Shown: positions 18,641-29,415 of the stretch, piece by piece
How positions within the stretch are numbered: position 1 is the first letter of the stretch
Layout of the letters: each line of letters starts with the position of its first letter
Assembly: GCA_963575745.1 (NCBI GenBank)
Contig: CAUYUJ010016715.1
Span: 33,501-97,500, forward strand
DNA: 64,000 bases
Direction of reading: 5' to 3'
From: Prorocentrum cordatum
Lineage: Eukaryota > Sar > Dinophyceae > Prorocentrales > Prorocentraceae
Translations under genes and position numbers: made by a program
Notes under the pieces: model-generated
What the model was told of the DNA's origin: nothing
The model's database searches: none
Seen by the model: the letters and a program-made list of their open reading frames with translations, nothing else

Positions 18641-19420
18641 CGGCTCTGGGATAAATCATGGCCCCGGCCTGGACATTGATCCACACGCCCCTGTAGCCCT
18701 CAACCCCCCCTCCCTCGACGCCAGGTGGTTCCCGGGGCATCTGGCGGCCGTTCAGGACGATCTGGGTCCTTCTGGAGAGCCCTCGGCGAGGCGCAGCTGC
18801 TGGAGAACACCCCGAGGTGAGGAGACCTCCAGGGGCCAACCAGGACAGCCTCCACCCTGCCCCGTCCCGCTCCCCGCCTTTCCGCTCCGTGCGCCCGTTC
18901 GTGGATCAGCGCTCGCTGTGGCCCACAAGCCCCGGCCCCCCGTGCCTCTCCTCCTCCCCTCCCCCTTCTACAGCCGGGTGTCTTCAGAAAGGGGGCTGAG
19001 CAAAAGGAGGGGGGGATTTCGAGTGCGGGTCATACAATGAAAGCAGCGGAATTCATTGATCGCAATGCAATCGAGCAAGTTGAAGACAGACCAGAGATGC
19101 TTGACCAGTAATTTCAGAAAGGCCAGACCTGGCTCATGGTCTAACACTGACAGGCCCAGACCTCGAACCCCCAACGATTAGTGGAGCAGAGTCTGCGTGT
19201 TGCATCCCAGGAAAATGAACAGTTGCTTGCCCTTTCAATGTGTTTTGTTTCCCGGAGGCATTCCTCGGAAACATAACATATTCTGTGTTCTTTCAAATCA
19301 GAAGCGTTCGCTAGTACTCACGAACGTTGATCTGTCGGCATTGCAGATCCCCGTAGATCTCAACTCGACTGGGCGTCTAGCCGGTGGGATCTCTCAAGGG
19401 ACAAGAACCTGGTGGGAAAC
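18641..19420. other. Low-copy sequence without recognisable gene
   Basis: 19,030-19,420 is noticeably less GC-rich and non-repetitive. An open frame at 19,197-19,529 has no similarity I recognise. It could hold an exon of an unrecognised gene, but there is no positive evidence. Confidence 0.4.
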
Positions 19421-19620
19421 CTACCATCATAACGATTTGGCTACCGTCAAAATGACCCAGTCGACCGTCAAAATGGAAAAGGCTCCCGCTAGAGACATTA
19501 CAACAAGAAGCTGGGGACCGTCAAAATGACCCGGGGAACCGTCAGAAAGCCTGGGGGGACCGTCGGAATGCCCGGGGACCGTCAGAATGCCCCAGAGGCC
19601 CGTCAGAACAATGCTGGGGC
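19421..19620. repeat. GGGACCGTCAgAATGcCC short tandem repeat
   Basis: Seven or eight copies of ACCGTCA(A/G)AATG separated by CC-rich spacers, period about 20 bases where compact. Confidence 0.8.
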
Positions 19621-20420
19621 TTGGGATTCCCACGCCTCTGGAGGCCCACTGCCGATGCCCGCTTGGGGGGGGGGGCGCGAGAGAGGCCGCGCGGGCGAAA
19701 CCTTCGGTTCCCCTCTCCTCCATCCTCCCTCCGCCCCCGCACCTCCATCTACCCCCCCCCCGCTCCTCCAACCTCACTCGCCCGCCCTCCCTCCTCCCTC
19801 CTCCCTCCTCCGTCCTCCCTTCACCCAATCTCCCTTGTCGTCGTAGTCTCTCCTTCCCTCCCTCCGCCCTCCCTGGTCACCCCTCCTCCTTCCTTGCTTT
19901 TCGTGGGCTGGGAAGCGAGGGGGGGCAATCCCCCCCCCCTGCTGATTTACATCGCTCCCTTGAGGCTGGTCGCCGATTCTGCTCAGGCCAGTGGTTGCGA
20001 CGGCCCCTGGGGACCCGTAGTTCAGGCAGCTTAGGCGCCAGCCGCACGCCACTCTTCAGAACTATTTCTGGATGGCTCAAAGACTCCCTGGGAACACACC
20101 CGCACGTTCCTGAGGGGTTGGGCTGTCGGGCCCATGTCGGCGATGAGTGAGCGATTGGGTGTCGACGCGTTCCCCCTGGTGTTCAGATCAGAGGCGCGGC
20201 TGCTGGAACGCACCCCGAGGCTGGAAGACCACCGAGAACCGACGGGAACGCCCGAAAACCGCGAATCTCGAACCTCGAGCGCATCTTCCCTCCCTTGCGT
20301 TGCCCCTGATCGGCAGCGCGGGGCCGCGCGCGCGGTGGCGAGCTCGCTTGCGCGATGGCGCGTGGGCGCGCATATGAGACGGGGAATTCGGGAGGATTGA
20401 AACGAGAAGAGCTCATCTAT
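19621..20420. other. Pyrimidine-rich and GC-rich spacer
   Basis: 19,720-19,890 is CT-rich with CCTCC words. 20,130-20,400 is GC-rich without repeats. A segment near 20,190 (GGCGCGGCTGCTGGAACGCA, then CCCCGAGG) resembles 18,786-18,820, another short dispersed similarity. No gene recognised. Confidence 0.45.
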
Positions 20421-20424
20421 GGTC

Positions 20425-20812
20425 GCGAAGGAGAAGGAGGAGCACAAGGAGAAAGAAAGGAAGAAGGAAGGGGAGGAGGAGGAGGAAGAGGAGGAGGAGG
20501 AGGAGGAGGAGGAGGAGAAGGAGGAGGAGGGGGGAGGAGGGAGAGGAGGAGGAGGAGGAGGAGGAGGAGGAGGAGGAGGAGGAGGGGCATGAGGAGGAGG
20601 AGGAGGAGGAGGAGGAAGAGGAGGGGAAGGAGGGGGAGGAGGAGGAGGAGCAGGAGGAGGAGGAGGAAGAGGAGGAGGAGGAGGAGGAGGAACAGGAGGA
20701 ACAGGAGGAGGAGGGGGAGGAGGAGAAGAAGGAGGAGGAGGAGGAGGGAGGAGGAGGAGGAGGAGGAGGTGGAGAAGGAAGAGGAGGGAAGAGGAGGGGG
20801 GAGAAGGGAGGA
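20425..20812. repeat. (GGA)n purine microsatellite
   Basis: About 390 bases of nearly uninterrupted GGA/GGAGGA with minor AGA and GGGG variants. Confidence 0.95.
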
Positions 20813-21057
20813 CATGTCTAGGATTACGTGCGCAGCAGCGTGGGCAGCAACGGCGAGGGCAGCGGCGGCACTCGCCTCACCGCCGACGCCGCTCCGAACG
20901 CTCTGCACGTCGGAGAACCCCCTGGGGGCTCCCGCGGGGGGGGCGGCGCGGCGCCGTCGTCGCGGCGGCCGTCGCCAACGCCGCCGCCGCGGTCGTGGAG
21001 GTCGTCGCGGTCGTCTTCGATGTGGTCGCCGGCCGTCGTCGTCATCGCCGCCGACGC
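20813..21057. other. CGC/GCG-rich spacer
   Basis: Rich in GCGGC and CGCCG triplets, leading into the CGT array. No gene recognised. Confidence 0.45.
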
Positions 21058-21070
21058 CGCACCCGTCGTT

Positions 21071-21115
<45 letters not shown>

Positions 21116-21245
21116 TTCTTAGTCTTGGTCTTGGCCTTTGTCTGTGTGTTGGTTTCGGTCTTGGTCGTAGTCGTCGGCGGTGTCGTCGTCTTGGTTGTCG
21201 TGGTCGTCCCTTGGTCGTCGGCGTCGTCGTCTTCGTCGCCGTAGG
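21058..21245. repeat. (CGT)n microsatellite with diverged right half
   Basis: A pure CGT run at about 21,066-21,115, then diverged GTC/TTG/CGT triplets. Confidence 0.92.
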
Positions 21246-21849
21246 AGGAGAGAGATAGATAGATAACTGCTGAGGGAGAGGAGCAGGAGGAGGATTAGGA
21301 CGATGTGGATGGGTGTGTGGAAGCGCCGACGGAGGAGGTGGCGAGTTTTGCTGACCCGTCTGCGATGCGCACATTCTACCATCGCACTGTTGGGTGCCTA
21401 CTTTCCTGGCCAACTCGGGACGGCAACTCGTCTTCCAACGCCGTCTGGCAACCTCCTAACCCCTCGGGGAGGAGCAAGCAAACAATAGGATTCATGAGAG
21501 CGTTGCATATCCCGGTGGGTGGAGGGCAGGTGCGGGAGAGGCGCCAGGCACAATACAGGCCTGGGCGTTTGTGTAATTTTCTGAGTACCTCGAAAACGCT
21601 GAAACAAAACATTGGGGAACAACAACACAGACAAAGCAACGCTTCCTCTTATTTATGGTTAAAAATTACACTACAAAGCTATGGCTCCAGAAGAATTTCG
21701 GAGATGGGGGACGTGCCAGCATTCACACTCTAGTGTTTTTTCTGGACCATCCTGTGTTGGGTCCTCGTTTTGAAGAGACGGTCCCCGCGTTCTCCTCCTT
21801 CCTCCCTCCTCCTCCCCCTCCTCCCATCATATCAGCCAGCGTTGACTCA
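21246..21849. other. Low-copy spacer without recognisable gene
   Basis: A 142-residue plus-strand frame at 21,305-21,733 contains no recognisable motif. 21,790-21,830 is CCT-rich. Confidence 0.4.
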
Positions 21850-22072
21850 AAATAGATACGAGGACAGGAGAAGGACGAGAGGAGGATAGGAGAAGGACGA
21901 AAGGAGGACGGGAGCAAAACGGGAGGAGCAAAATCAAGCAAGCGCAAACAAACAAGCAAGCCGAAGCAAGCAAGCGGAAGCAAGCAAGCGCAAGCGAGCA
22001 AAAACAAGCAAGCAAGAGCCAGCGATCAAGTGCAAGCAAGCAAGGGCAAGCAAGAGCAGGCAAGCGAGATCA
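21850..22072. repeat. GGACGAGAGGA repeat passing into (GCAA)n tetranucleotide
   Basis: 21,850-21,920 has GGAGAAGGACGA units. From 21,930 AAGCAAGC tetranucleotide repeats run to 22,070 with scattered variants. Confidence 0.9.
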
Positions 22073-23094
22073 CCCCCACACATTTTCCCTCCTCCGCCTT
22101 CCCCTGGTGTTCCAGTTCCTCCTGCTCCTTTCACTCCAATTCCTGCTGCTGCTGTTCGTCTCGCTCCAACGCGGGCCACTTTGTTGAATCTGAGCCTTTC
22201 TTCATCGCTGTCGCCCCCCTCATTTCCCCTCCTCCGCATTCCTCTGGTCTTCTCTGTCCTCCCTACCCTTTCGTTTTTGTTCCTGCTGCTGCTGTTCGTC
22301 ATTCTATTTTTCCTCCGGCTCATCCTCCTGCTCATCCACAATCACCTCCTCCTCCTGTGCATGCAGCTCCCCTTTCTCCGATTGCACATGACACGATGTG
22401 GCCTTTCTGTGGGAGTCGCAGGTCGGCGCAATGGGAAGGAATGGCAGAGAGGGATAGGATGTCAGATGAGGCGCGAGCGCACCTAGCTTGTCCATTTCCG
22501 CTATCCCTCTTCCCTCTTCCCTCCCTCCGTTGTCTCCTTGCTCCCTCCCACCGTTCAAGACACCGCCAGCGTCCTCCGCCGCCGCCTCCCCCCCATCGTC
22601 CAGCGTCCTCCATCCATCCATACCCCCGGGCATCCCCTCCACCCTCTTCCACATGTCATATCCTCCCCACTCGAGTCCCCTGCTCCTCCTCCCCCTCCTT
22701 CTTCGACCTCCTTGCCATCCCTCCCCCTCCGCCCCACCTCTGCGTCTCGATCTCCCCCTTTTGCGTCCTCTGGCGCCCACCCCTCGACATCCCCTTTTTC
22801 GTCGTCGTCGCCCTCCCGCCTCTTTTTTCTCCTCTTCCTCTTCCTCCTCCTCCTCCTCCTCCTCCTCTTCCTCCTCGTCCTCTGGCGAGAGAACTTCGAC
22901 GACGACAACACCGACCGCGACGACCGTCACAATCCAACACATACGACGATAAATTTGGCCGTCAATGCGCGGCCACAAATATCCCGATCTCTTCCCGGAT
23001 TGCGTTTCATTCCGGCCTTGATTGCCGCGTGGACTGGAAGCGGCCCTCAAAGTCCAAACTAAAGAAAAACGACGCGGCTGAAGACATCGTGTGA
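22073..23094. other. CT-rich low-complexity stretch
   Basis: Long pyrimidine-biased sequence with CCTCC/TCCTG words. 22,825-22,890 is a tighter CTCCT microsatellite. The 354- and 347-residue frames on opposite strands mutually overlap here and have only compositional bias. Confidence 0.6.
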
Positions 23095-23345
23095 TGTCTC
23101 GGACGGCGCCGACGGCGACGTTGGGGACAGCAATGTTGGTGGCGGCGACCTTGGCGACGGCGGCAGCGACGACGGCGACGACGGCGAACGCGACGGCGAT
23201 GCAGACGGCGACGACCGCCACAACGACGCCGACAGCGACTCGACTCCTTTGCGACGCAAGCGGCGACGACGCCGACGAAGACGCCGCCGACGACGTTGGC
23301 AACGCCGACGCCGACGGCGACGACGGCGGCCGTGCCACGCGCGAC
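23095..23345. repeat. (GGCGACGAC)n-type repeat
   Basis: Hexamer and nonamer mixtures of GCGACGGC and GACGACGCC. They give polyalanine/threonine or polyarginine frames. Confidence 0.88.
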
Positions 23346-23648
23346 ACGCCTCAGCCAGGGGTGCTGCAGCGCCGCGGCCGCGGTGGGCCGGCAGTCGGCC
23401 TGAGCGCCCGGGGGGGCTCGCGGGCAGCCAGGCGGGGCCCGGGGGGCCAACGGCTTCCTCGCGCTGCGACAGCTCCAGCCAGGGCGAGCACGTCGAGGAC
23501 AGCGGCGAAGGGACAGGAGAGCAAGGTCACCTTCAAGCGGCCCCGGGCACGAGATCGGCGACGGGCCGAGGCCACTGGCGGGAACCATGGTGTGCCGCGT
23601 CTTCGAACACCCCAGCCGAGGACCGAGGCTGCCGACGCAGGAGACGGG
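23346..23648. other. GC-rich spacer
   Basis: No recognised gene. It is rich in GGCCGCG and GGGGCC words, with overlapping frames in all three phases. It ends at the left terminal inverted repeat of the MITE-like element. Confidence 0.4.
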
Positions 23649-23849
23649 CTGGGTCGGGCGAAAGTGGGCGTCGAGGAAAGGAGGGGGTCGTGCAACAACT
23701 CCTGGGGATACATTTCGCAACGCCTCCCAGCGCCGCGGGCGCCCACTTACCGAGGAAGGCGCCCAGCGGCGGAGCCGCAACCAGCTGCTCGCAGCAGATG
23801 TCGTACCCCCTCCTTTCCCTATCCCCCACCCCCCTTTCGTCCTACCCGA
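23649..23849. mobile_element. MITE-like element, degenerate copy
   Basis: About 201 bases whose ends are inverted: GGGTCGGGCGAAAG at the left (23,651) and CTTTCGTCCTACCCGA at the right (23,834-23,849). The interior (GCGCCTCCCAGCGCCG, GGCGGAGCCGCAACCAGCTG, GCAGCAGATGTCG) matches the copy at 62,755-62,949 in order and orientation. No flanking target duplication is visible, and the ends have several mismatches, so this is an older copy. It has no coding capacity. Confidence 0.78.
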
Positions 23850-24175
23850 AAGAACTATCGCAGCGGAGGACCCTTTGATGGCACATTCGGCATACAGTGC
23901 AGCGCCGTCCCCGAAATGGGAACGAGGAGCTGGCCCCCGAGAGACAGGAGACGGTCCGGGGTGAAACAGCGATCCTGGGAAATGGGTCCAGACCCGAGGA
24001 GGAACGAGAAGTGGGACTGGCTCAGGGGGGGAGACAATGGTGTGGAATCGGCGATCGGCGACCAGTCAGCGACAGGCCCACGATAGCGAAACCACACGCT
24101 CCTGGGCAGGAGGGAGCACCCAGGGCCCGAGCGGAGGGGAATGGGCGATGAGGGGTCGATGCTTCCTCCCCTGTG
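23850..24175. other. Low-copy spacer
   Basis: Mixed sequence with GGCGATCGGCGACCAGTCAG words near 24,050. No gene or repeat family identified. Confidence 0.4.
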
Positions 24176-24700
24176 CCAAGTCCCACCCTGGCCCTCCTCC
24201 TTCTCCCCCTTCTCCTCCTCCTGCTCCTCCCCCTCCTCCTCCTCCTCCTCCTCCTTCTCCTCCTCCTCCTCCTGCTCCTGCTCCTCCTCCCCCTCCTTCT
24301 CCTACTCTCCCTCCTCCTCCTCCTCCTCCTCCTCCTCCTCCTCCTCCTCCCGTCTTCCTCATTCTGCTTCTCCTCCTCCTTCTCCTCCTCTCTCACTCCC
24401 TCCCTCCCACCCCACCCTCCCTGTCTCTCTCCCTCTCCTCCCTCCCTCCCTCCCTCCCTCCCTCCCTCATCCTCCCTCCCTCCTCATCGCTCTCTCTCGC
24501 TCTCTCTCGAACCCCCCCTCCCTCCTCTATCCCTCCCTTCTCCTCCTGCTCCTCCACTTCCTCCTCCTCCTGCCCACCCCTTCCTCGACCTCCTCCTTCA
24601 TCATCCTCCTACTCCCAGTCCCTCGTACTTGTCCTCCTCCCTCCCTCCCTCCCGTCCCCTCCCTCCCTCCCGCCCCTCTCCGCCGTTCCTCTGGGATGAT
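24176..24700. repeat. CCT/CCCT pyrimidine tract
   Basis: CTCCT triplets to 24,390, then CCCT/CTCT tetranucleotides. It is almost wholly pyrimidine on the plus strand. Confidence 0.93.
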
Positions 24701-24865
24701 GGCCCTGGGCTTGGCGGCCAATGCGTCGGCGGCCCGGCGGCCCGATTGCCTCATTCTCCCAGGCCCTCGCTGCCGCAGGGGGGCAAGGCCAGCCAACATC
24801 GGATCGGAAAACAGGACTCAACCAGAACCCTGCCTTCACGGCCATGTTTTGTCTCCTCCTGCCTC
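24701..24865. other. Interruption between two pyrimidine tracts
   Basis: About 165 bases of mixed GC-rich sequence separating the two tracts. No gene recognised. Confidence 0.5.
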
Positions 24866-25388
24866 CCCCTCCCCCCCTTGTACTTCCCCCTCCTCCTCCT
24901 CCTCCTCCTCCTCCTCCTCCTCCTCTCCTCCCCTCCTCCTCCTCCTCCTTCTCCTCGTCATCCTCTGCATCCTCCTTCATCCTCCTCCTCTCCTCCCCCT
25001 CCTCCTCCTCCTCTCCTCCTCCTCCTCCTCCTTCCCTCCTCCTTCCTCCTCCTCCTCCTCCTCCTCTTCCTCCTCCTCCTCCTCGTCATCCTCTTCCTCC
25101 TCCTCCTCCTCTTCCTCCTCCTCCTTCTCTCCCTCCTCCTCCTCCTCCTCCTCCTCCTCCTCATCCTCCTGCTCCTCCCCCCTCTTCTTCTTCTTCTTCT
25201 TTTTCTTCTTCTTCTTCCTCCTCCTCCTCCTCCTCTCCTCCGCCTCCTCCTCCTCCTCCTCTTCCTCCTCCTCCTCCTCCTCCTCCTCCTCCTCCTCCTC
25301 CGCCTCCCCCTCCCTGCTTATCCTGCTCGACCTTCCTCCTCCTCCTCCTTTTCCTCCTCCTGTTCCTCCCCCTCCTCCTACTACTACC
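24866..25388. repeat. (CCT)n with (CTT)n core
   Basis: More than 500 bases of CTC/TCC triplets with a CTT block at 25,181-25,218. It is near-continuous pyrimidine. Confidence 0.95.
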
Positions 25389-25690
25389 CCAAGATCACTC
25401 AACATCGGTTTGTTCTCGGACCGCTTCGGAAAAGGCGTCGGACTCGGCCGCATCGGCGCGGAGTCGACATCGCATCTGAATCGGATCGGCCGCCCCAGGG
25501 TGCACGGCAGCACTGTGCAAACGTCGGTCCTGATCGGATCGCCAGAAGCTCGGGATTGAGTCGGACCAGGCCGAGATCGATGCCGAACAATAACCAGACC
25601 AGCCAGGTCGAAATGGGCCCCGAGGGGACGTAGGCGGGGGCTCGCACGATGGCGCTGCTCCTCTCTACGCTCCCCAGAAGCCCGACGGAG
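25389..25690. repeat. Dispersed ATCGGC-rich repeat, copy 1
   Basis: 25,430-25,560 (CGGCCGCATCGGCGCGGAGT, then GAATCGGATCGGCCGCC, then GTGCACGGC) aligns with 62,070-62,200 at what looks like about 70 percent identity. No coding signal. The remainder to 25,690 is spacer. Confidence 0.6.
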
Positions 25691-25885
25691 GGAGGAGGAG
25701 GAAGGAGGAGGATGAGGAGGGACGGAAAAGGAGGGATGGAGTAAGTAGGAGGGAGGGAGGGACAGAGGGGGAGGAGGTGGAGAGGGAGGGTGGGAGGGAG
25801 GGAGTGAGAGAGGAGGGGGAGGAGGAGGAGGAGGAGGAGGAGGAGGAGGAGGAGGAGGAGGAAGAGGAGGAGAAGGAGTCAGGAG
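25691..25885. repeat. (GGA)n purine microsatellite
   Basis: GGAGGA and GGGAGGGA units, with a purer run at 25,815-25,875. Confidence 0.93.
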
Positions 25886-26187
25886 TCAGGAGTCCCAGGA
25901 CGAAGTCCGTAAACAGCCTCAAAAGGACCCCTTGTGGGCCCTACGTGCTAACTCGGCTTTACTGTAAGCCTTGGGGATTGGCCACCGATCTATGCGGTCC
26001 AGGTAAACTTGGTGAGTGGGGGTCACCACTTTAGGGCACTCCTCACCCACGCCTAACAGCTGCTGATCCCACTACATCCCACAACGCGCGCATAACCACA
26101 CCCCTATGTCCTGGTGCAACCGCATATTGTGGGAGGGGTGGTTCCACCCCTCCAGCGATGTGTAGCCTCGCCAACCGGTAAGACCTC
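25886..26187 (-). other. Probable 3' region of LINE-2 with GGAGGGGTGG hairpin
   Basis: Lies just downstream of the last coding-like residues of the minus-strand LINE-2. It carries a perfect inverted repeat, GGAGGGGTGG-TT-CCACCCCTCC at 26,132-26,153. In LINEs a 3' UTR stem-loop can be the RT recognition site; that role here is an inference from position alone. Confidence 0.45.
26132..26153. repeat. Perfect 10-bp hairpin with TT loop
   Basis: GGAGGGGTGG at 26,132-26,141 and its exact complement CCACCCCTCC at 26,144-26,153. Confidence 0.85.
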
Positions 26188-27100
26188 TTAAGGAATCGTC
26201 AATCTAATCGGCATCCATCTAAAACATTCGGAGCCTCTCAGCGCTCGGACCAAGGAGCCCGACGCAGAGCCACGACAACGGCTACACCGACGCCCCGATT
26301 CATCCAACGCGCAAGCGGACTCAAGATCTGAAGCTGCCGGAGCCGACGGAGGAGCAGCAGGCAACGGCAGAGGGAGAGGAGGAGGGAGGGACTCACCGTT
26401 GCCGTTTCCTGGCTCCTGTGCCTGCTCGGCTGCTCCCGCGCCGCGGCGGTGTCGCAGCTGTTGCAGCCGCCCCTCGCTCTGCAGCTCCTCCTCCTTCGCC
26501 AGAGCGTCCACCGATGCACGCCAGATGCGCATCCTGACCCAGAAGACCTTCAGCTCGGCCTCCTCGGCGCTGAACCTGACTTCCTGAGGGACGAGATGGC
26601 GCCGAACCCCTTCAGCGGCAAGGACGTCGGCTCCCGTGTTCCCTTGGATGAGGCAGCTCTGACCCTTACCGTTCACGACATCAGTAGCTTCGAGCTGAGA
26701 ATTCGTGGGCAACGCTGTGACATGGCCACGACATCGGCCTGCCAACACCTTGGACATGTGACCCCTCGCCGCTGGGAAGCTGGTCCCGAACAACGTGCCA
26801 AACGTCAAATACTGAAAGATTGTCCGTAACATATATCAGGTACTCCGGAGCCCACATAAGGGCACACAAGAACATGTACAGCTCACCACGCGGCACCGAC
26901 TGCCGAGGCCCAGGAAGCGCACGTGACATGGTGGCGAGCGAGCTCATGGGGCACTCCTCGCTGGCGTCGCCGAAAAGCAAGACGGGTCGATCCTGGCTGT
27001 CCGCACCAAGGCAGCCGTCGTGAACGCGCTCCGGATCGGTCGACCACCACTCCTCATCCTCCGCTGGAGGGGGCGTAGCTGCCATGTTCGCTGGTAGCAG
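26188..27100 (-). pseudogene. LINE-2 RNase H-like and C-terminal domains
   Basis: Reading the minus strand from about 27,085: a linker, then LPGPRQSVPRGELYMFLCAL near 26,914-26,855, which matches the G-x-x-QTVPRAEL block of LINE RNase H (the Glu is kept), then YVTDNLSVFDVW near 26,833-26,798 (the sD-N-x-x-V strand). After a frameshift near 26,740 the next frame has IQGNTGADVLAAEG near 26,646-26,605 (the GN-x-x-AD block). A Pro-rich linker follows, then a CSRC motif near 26,280. Order and spacing agree with the family. Two frames are needed, so the copy is dead. Confidence 0.8.
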
Positions 27101-27105
27101 ACCTC

Positions 27106-27630
27106 TCAGCCAAAAGGCCCCGTCGGCCTCATGCTGGACTTGGGCTGGCTGAGTAAGAAATCAGATCCATAATCACTAGCGTGACAATAATTGGCTTTGC
27201 CTTCCCAGATGCGATGGAACGCGGACTCCACACACTGCTGGCACCTGGGGCAACGATTGCTGACAACAACCTTGGAAGAAGAGCTGGCTCGCCGAGCACG
27301 TGACCAACCCCCGCCGGCGGCAACATCAACGAGTAGCCCCGAAAGCCTCCGACCGGGGAAGGTTCCCTCTTGCTGTTGCAGCACCTTATGGTAAGTGTGT
27401 GGGGGGGGATCCCACCGCCGTTCCAGAAGGTACACAATAACTGCAGACTTATGCACTCGAACGTGGCGGACCCTCTGTGCGGCTGGTAGCTCTCGAAAAC
27501 GTTCGACAACAAGCGGCCGCGCTGGACGGACCCCGCGCGAATGCTGGGAACTGGAACCATTGCTTGAGCCAGAACTCGAGACAATCGTGAGGATACTTGA
27601 CTTCAGGATTCGAGCCAGGCGCCTCGATAG
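27106..27630 (-). pseudogene. LINE-2 zinc-binding segment downstream of the RT
   Basis: The minus-strand frame contains VAAGGGWSRARRA then NRCPRCQQCVESAFHRIWEG near 27,258-27,199: a C-P-x-C...H-R-I-W pattern typical of the segment between RT and RNase H in dinoflagellate LINEs. The usual final Cys after HRIW is Gly here. Upstream frames to 27,630 are broken. It is continuous with the RNase H-like region at lower coordinates. Confidence 0.75.
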
Positions 27631-28364
27631 CTAACAACGTAGTCTTGCAGAGCCCGCGGCCACCAGTACCACATACAGCAGATGAACTACGCCTGAAGGT
27701 CGCCAGTGGTCTTCTGAAAATGCCCTGGACTTGATGCCCATAGTTCCCGGCAGCCGCCGCACCAGTGCGCTCAATTTGCTAGTAATGCGATTCAACCTGG
27801 ATGCTCGTGCGCCACCGAAATCTCCAGTGAATCTTGGCATGTTTACATACATGCTATGTTGCCACGGCGTTGGCGTGTGCGTGACGTGCCCCTCTTCCCT
27901 GATCAATGCCAAGGAGAAGGGCCTGCATAACTGTTTTGACCGAGAAGCCCTGGAAACGAAGCCGTCGTGATATCTCCATGGCATCCCCATGGACTGGACA
28001 ACTCGCAACAAACTTAGGAGAGGCATCCAGCGTTTACTTGGCCAGCCCATTTCATGTATCAGCTAGACTTGGCGTCACATGCGTGCGAAGGATGTTGCTG
28101 GGTCCAGCCACGCGTTGAGAAAGATCGTCAACCCAGATCTGATGGCTAAGCCCAACATGAGTACTTGGTATCTTAGCCAGAATGAAGCAAGTGAGGCATT
28201 TCGCAAATCTTGTGCCCCCCTACGGCCCTGGATGATCGACTTCTGCACTTGGGATCGGTCGCAGGCCGCTCCAAACTGCTCTAAGGTACCGGGGGCAATT
28301 AGCCTGGCGAAGGACCCAACCATATATGCAGTTGTGAATACCGTCGTTGTGAGTATCGCACTCG
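27631..28364 (-). pseudogene. LINE-2 RT C-terminal region, decayed
   Basis: Minus-strand frames at 27,631-28,050 and 28,075-28,323 have amphipathic, non-repetitive composition and lie between the RT palm (beyond the 77-bp array) and the zinc-binding segment. Individual motifs are not clear, and motifs B and C (including the catalytic DD) were not found. Assignment is by position only. Confidence 0.5.
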
Positions 28365-28365
28365 G

Positions 28366-29340
28366 TGGTACTCTCTATGGGCCAAGAAACGCTGTCCTGG
28401 GTGGGGGAGACGCATGCGAACTGTGCCACTGGGACTTCGGTGGGGCTCCACATGGGACGACGAAACGCTGTCCTGGGTGGGGGAGACGCGTGCGCCCCCC
28501 CCCACTGGGGCCTTCGGTGGAGCTCCCTATGGGGCCACGAAATGCTGTCCTGGGCGTGGGGGACGCATGCGGCCCCCCCCACTGGGGCCTTCGGTGGAGC
28601 TCCCTATGGGGCCACGAAGCGCTGCCCTGGGCGTGGGGGGACGCATGCGGCACCCCCCTCTGGAGCCTTCGGTGGAGCTCCCTATGGGGCCAGGAAGCGC
28701 TGTCCTGGGCGTGGGGTGCGCATGTGGCCCCCCCTCACCGGGGACTTCGGGAGCTCCTTATGGAGCCACGAAGCGCTGTCCTGGGCGTGGGGGACGCATG
28801 TGCCCCCCCCCCCCCCCCCTTCGGTGGAGCTCCCTATGGGGCCACGAAACGCTGTCCTGGGCGTGGGGGACGCATGTGGCCCCCCCCACTGGGGCCTTCG
28901 GTGGAGCTCCCTATGGGGCCACGAAACGCTGTCCTGGGCGTGGGGGACGCATGTGGCCCCCCCACTGGGGCCTTCGGTGGAGCTCCCTATGGGGCCACGA
29001 AACGCTGTCCTGGGCGTGGGGGACGCATGTGGCCCCCCCCACTGGGGCCTTCGGTGGAGCTCCCTATGGGGCCACGAAACGCTGTCCTGGGCGTGGGGGA
29101 CGCATGTGCCCCCCCCCCCCACCCACTGGGGCCTTCGGTGGAGCTCCCTGTGGGGCCACGAAACGCTGTCCTGGGCGTGGGGGACGCATGCCCCCCCCCC
29201 CACTGGGGCCTTCGGTGGAGCTCCCTATGGGGCCACCAAACGCCCGGGTGGTGGAGCTCCCCATATGTGCCCCCCCCCCCCCCCCGCTGGGGCCTTCGGT
29301 GGAGTTCCCTATGGGGCCACCAAACGCTGTACTGTGTGTG
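28366..29340. repeat. 77-bp tandem array
   Basis: About 12-13 units, each with GGAGCTCCCTATGGGGCCAC, then GCTGTCCTGGGCGTGGGGGA and a C-run. GGAGCTCCCTAT begins at 28,519 and 28,596 (period 77), with later units differing mainly in C-run length. The first two units (28,366 and 28,441) are more diverged. The array separates RT motif A of LINE-2 (29,540-29,566) from its downstream domains. The 476- and 394-residue frames are repeat translations. Confidence 0.95.
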
Positions 29341-29415
29341 CCAAAGCAGGAGGGGGAGGGAGGATGGGGGAGGAGGAGGAGGAAGGAGGAAGGAGGTGGG
29401 ACGCGGGGCGCTGTC
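29341..29415. repeat. Short GGGAGGA purine tract
   Basis: GGAGGGGGAGGGAGGATGGG followed by GGAGGAAGGA units, at the junction between the 77-bp array and LINE-2 RT sequence. Confidence 0.85.

Noticed and set aside
22030-23347. Paired 354/347-residue ORFs on opposite strands
   Set aside because: They overlap mutually in a low-complexity CT-rich stretch with no domain. Neither has support.
24141-25633. 470-490 residue Pro/Leu/Ser ORFs
   Set aside because: Translations of the CCT pyrimidine tract, open in all three frames.
28366-29340. CRISPR-like array
   Set aside because: Contiguous 77-bp units without spacers.
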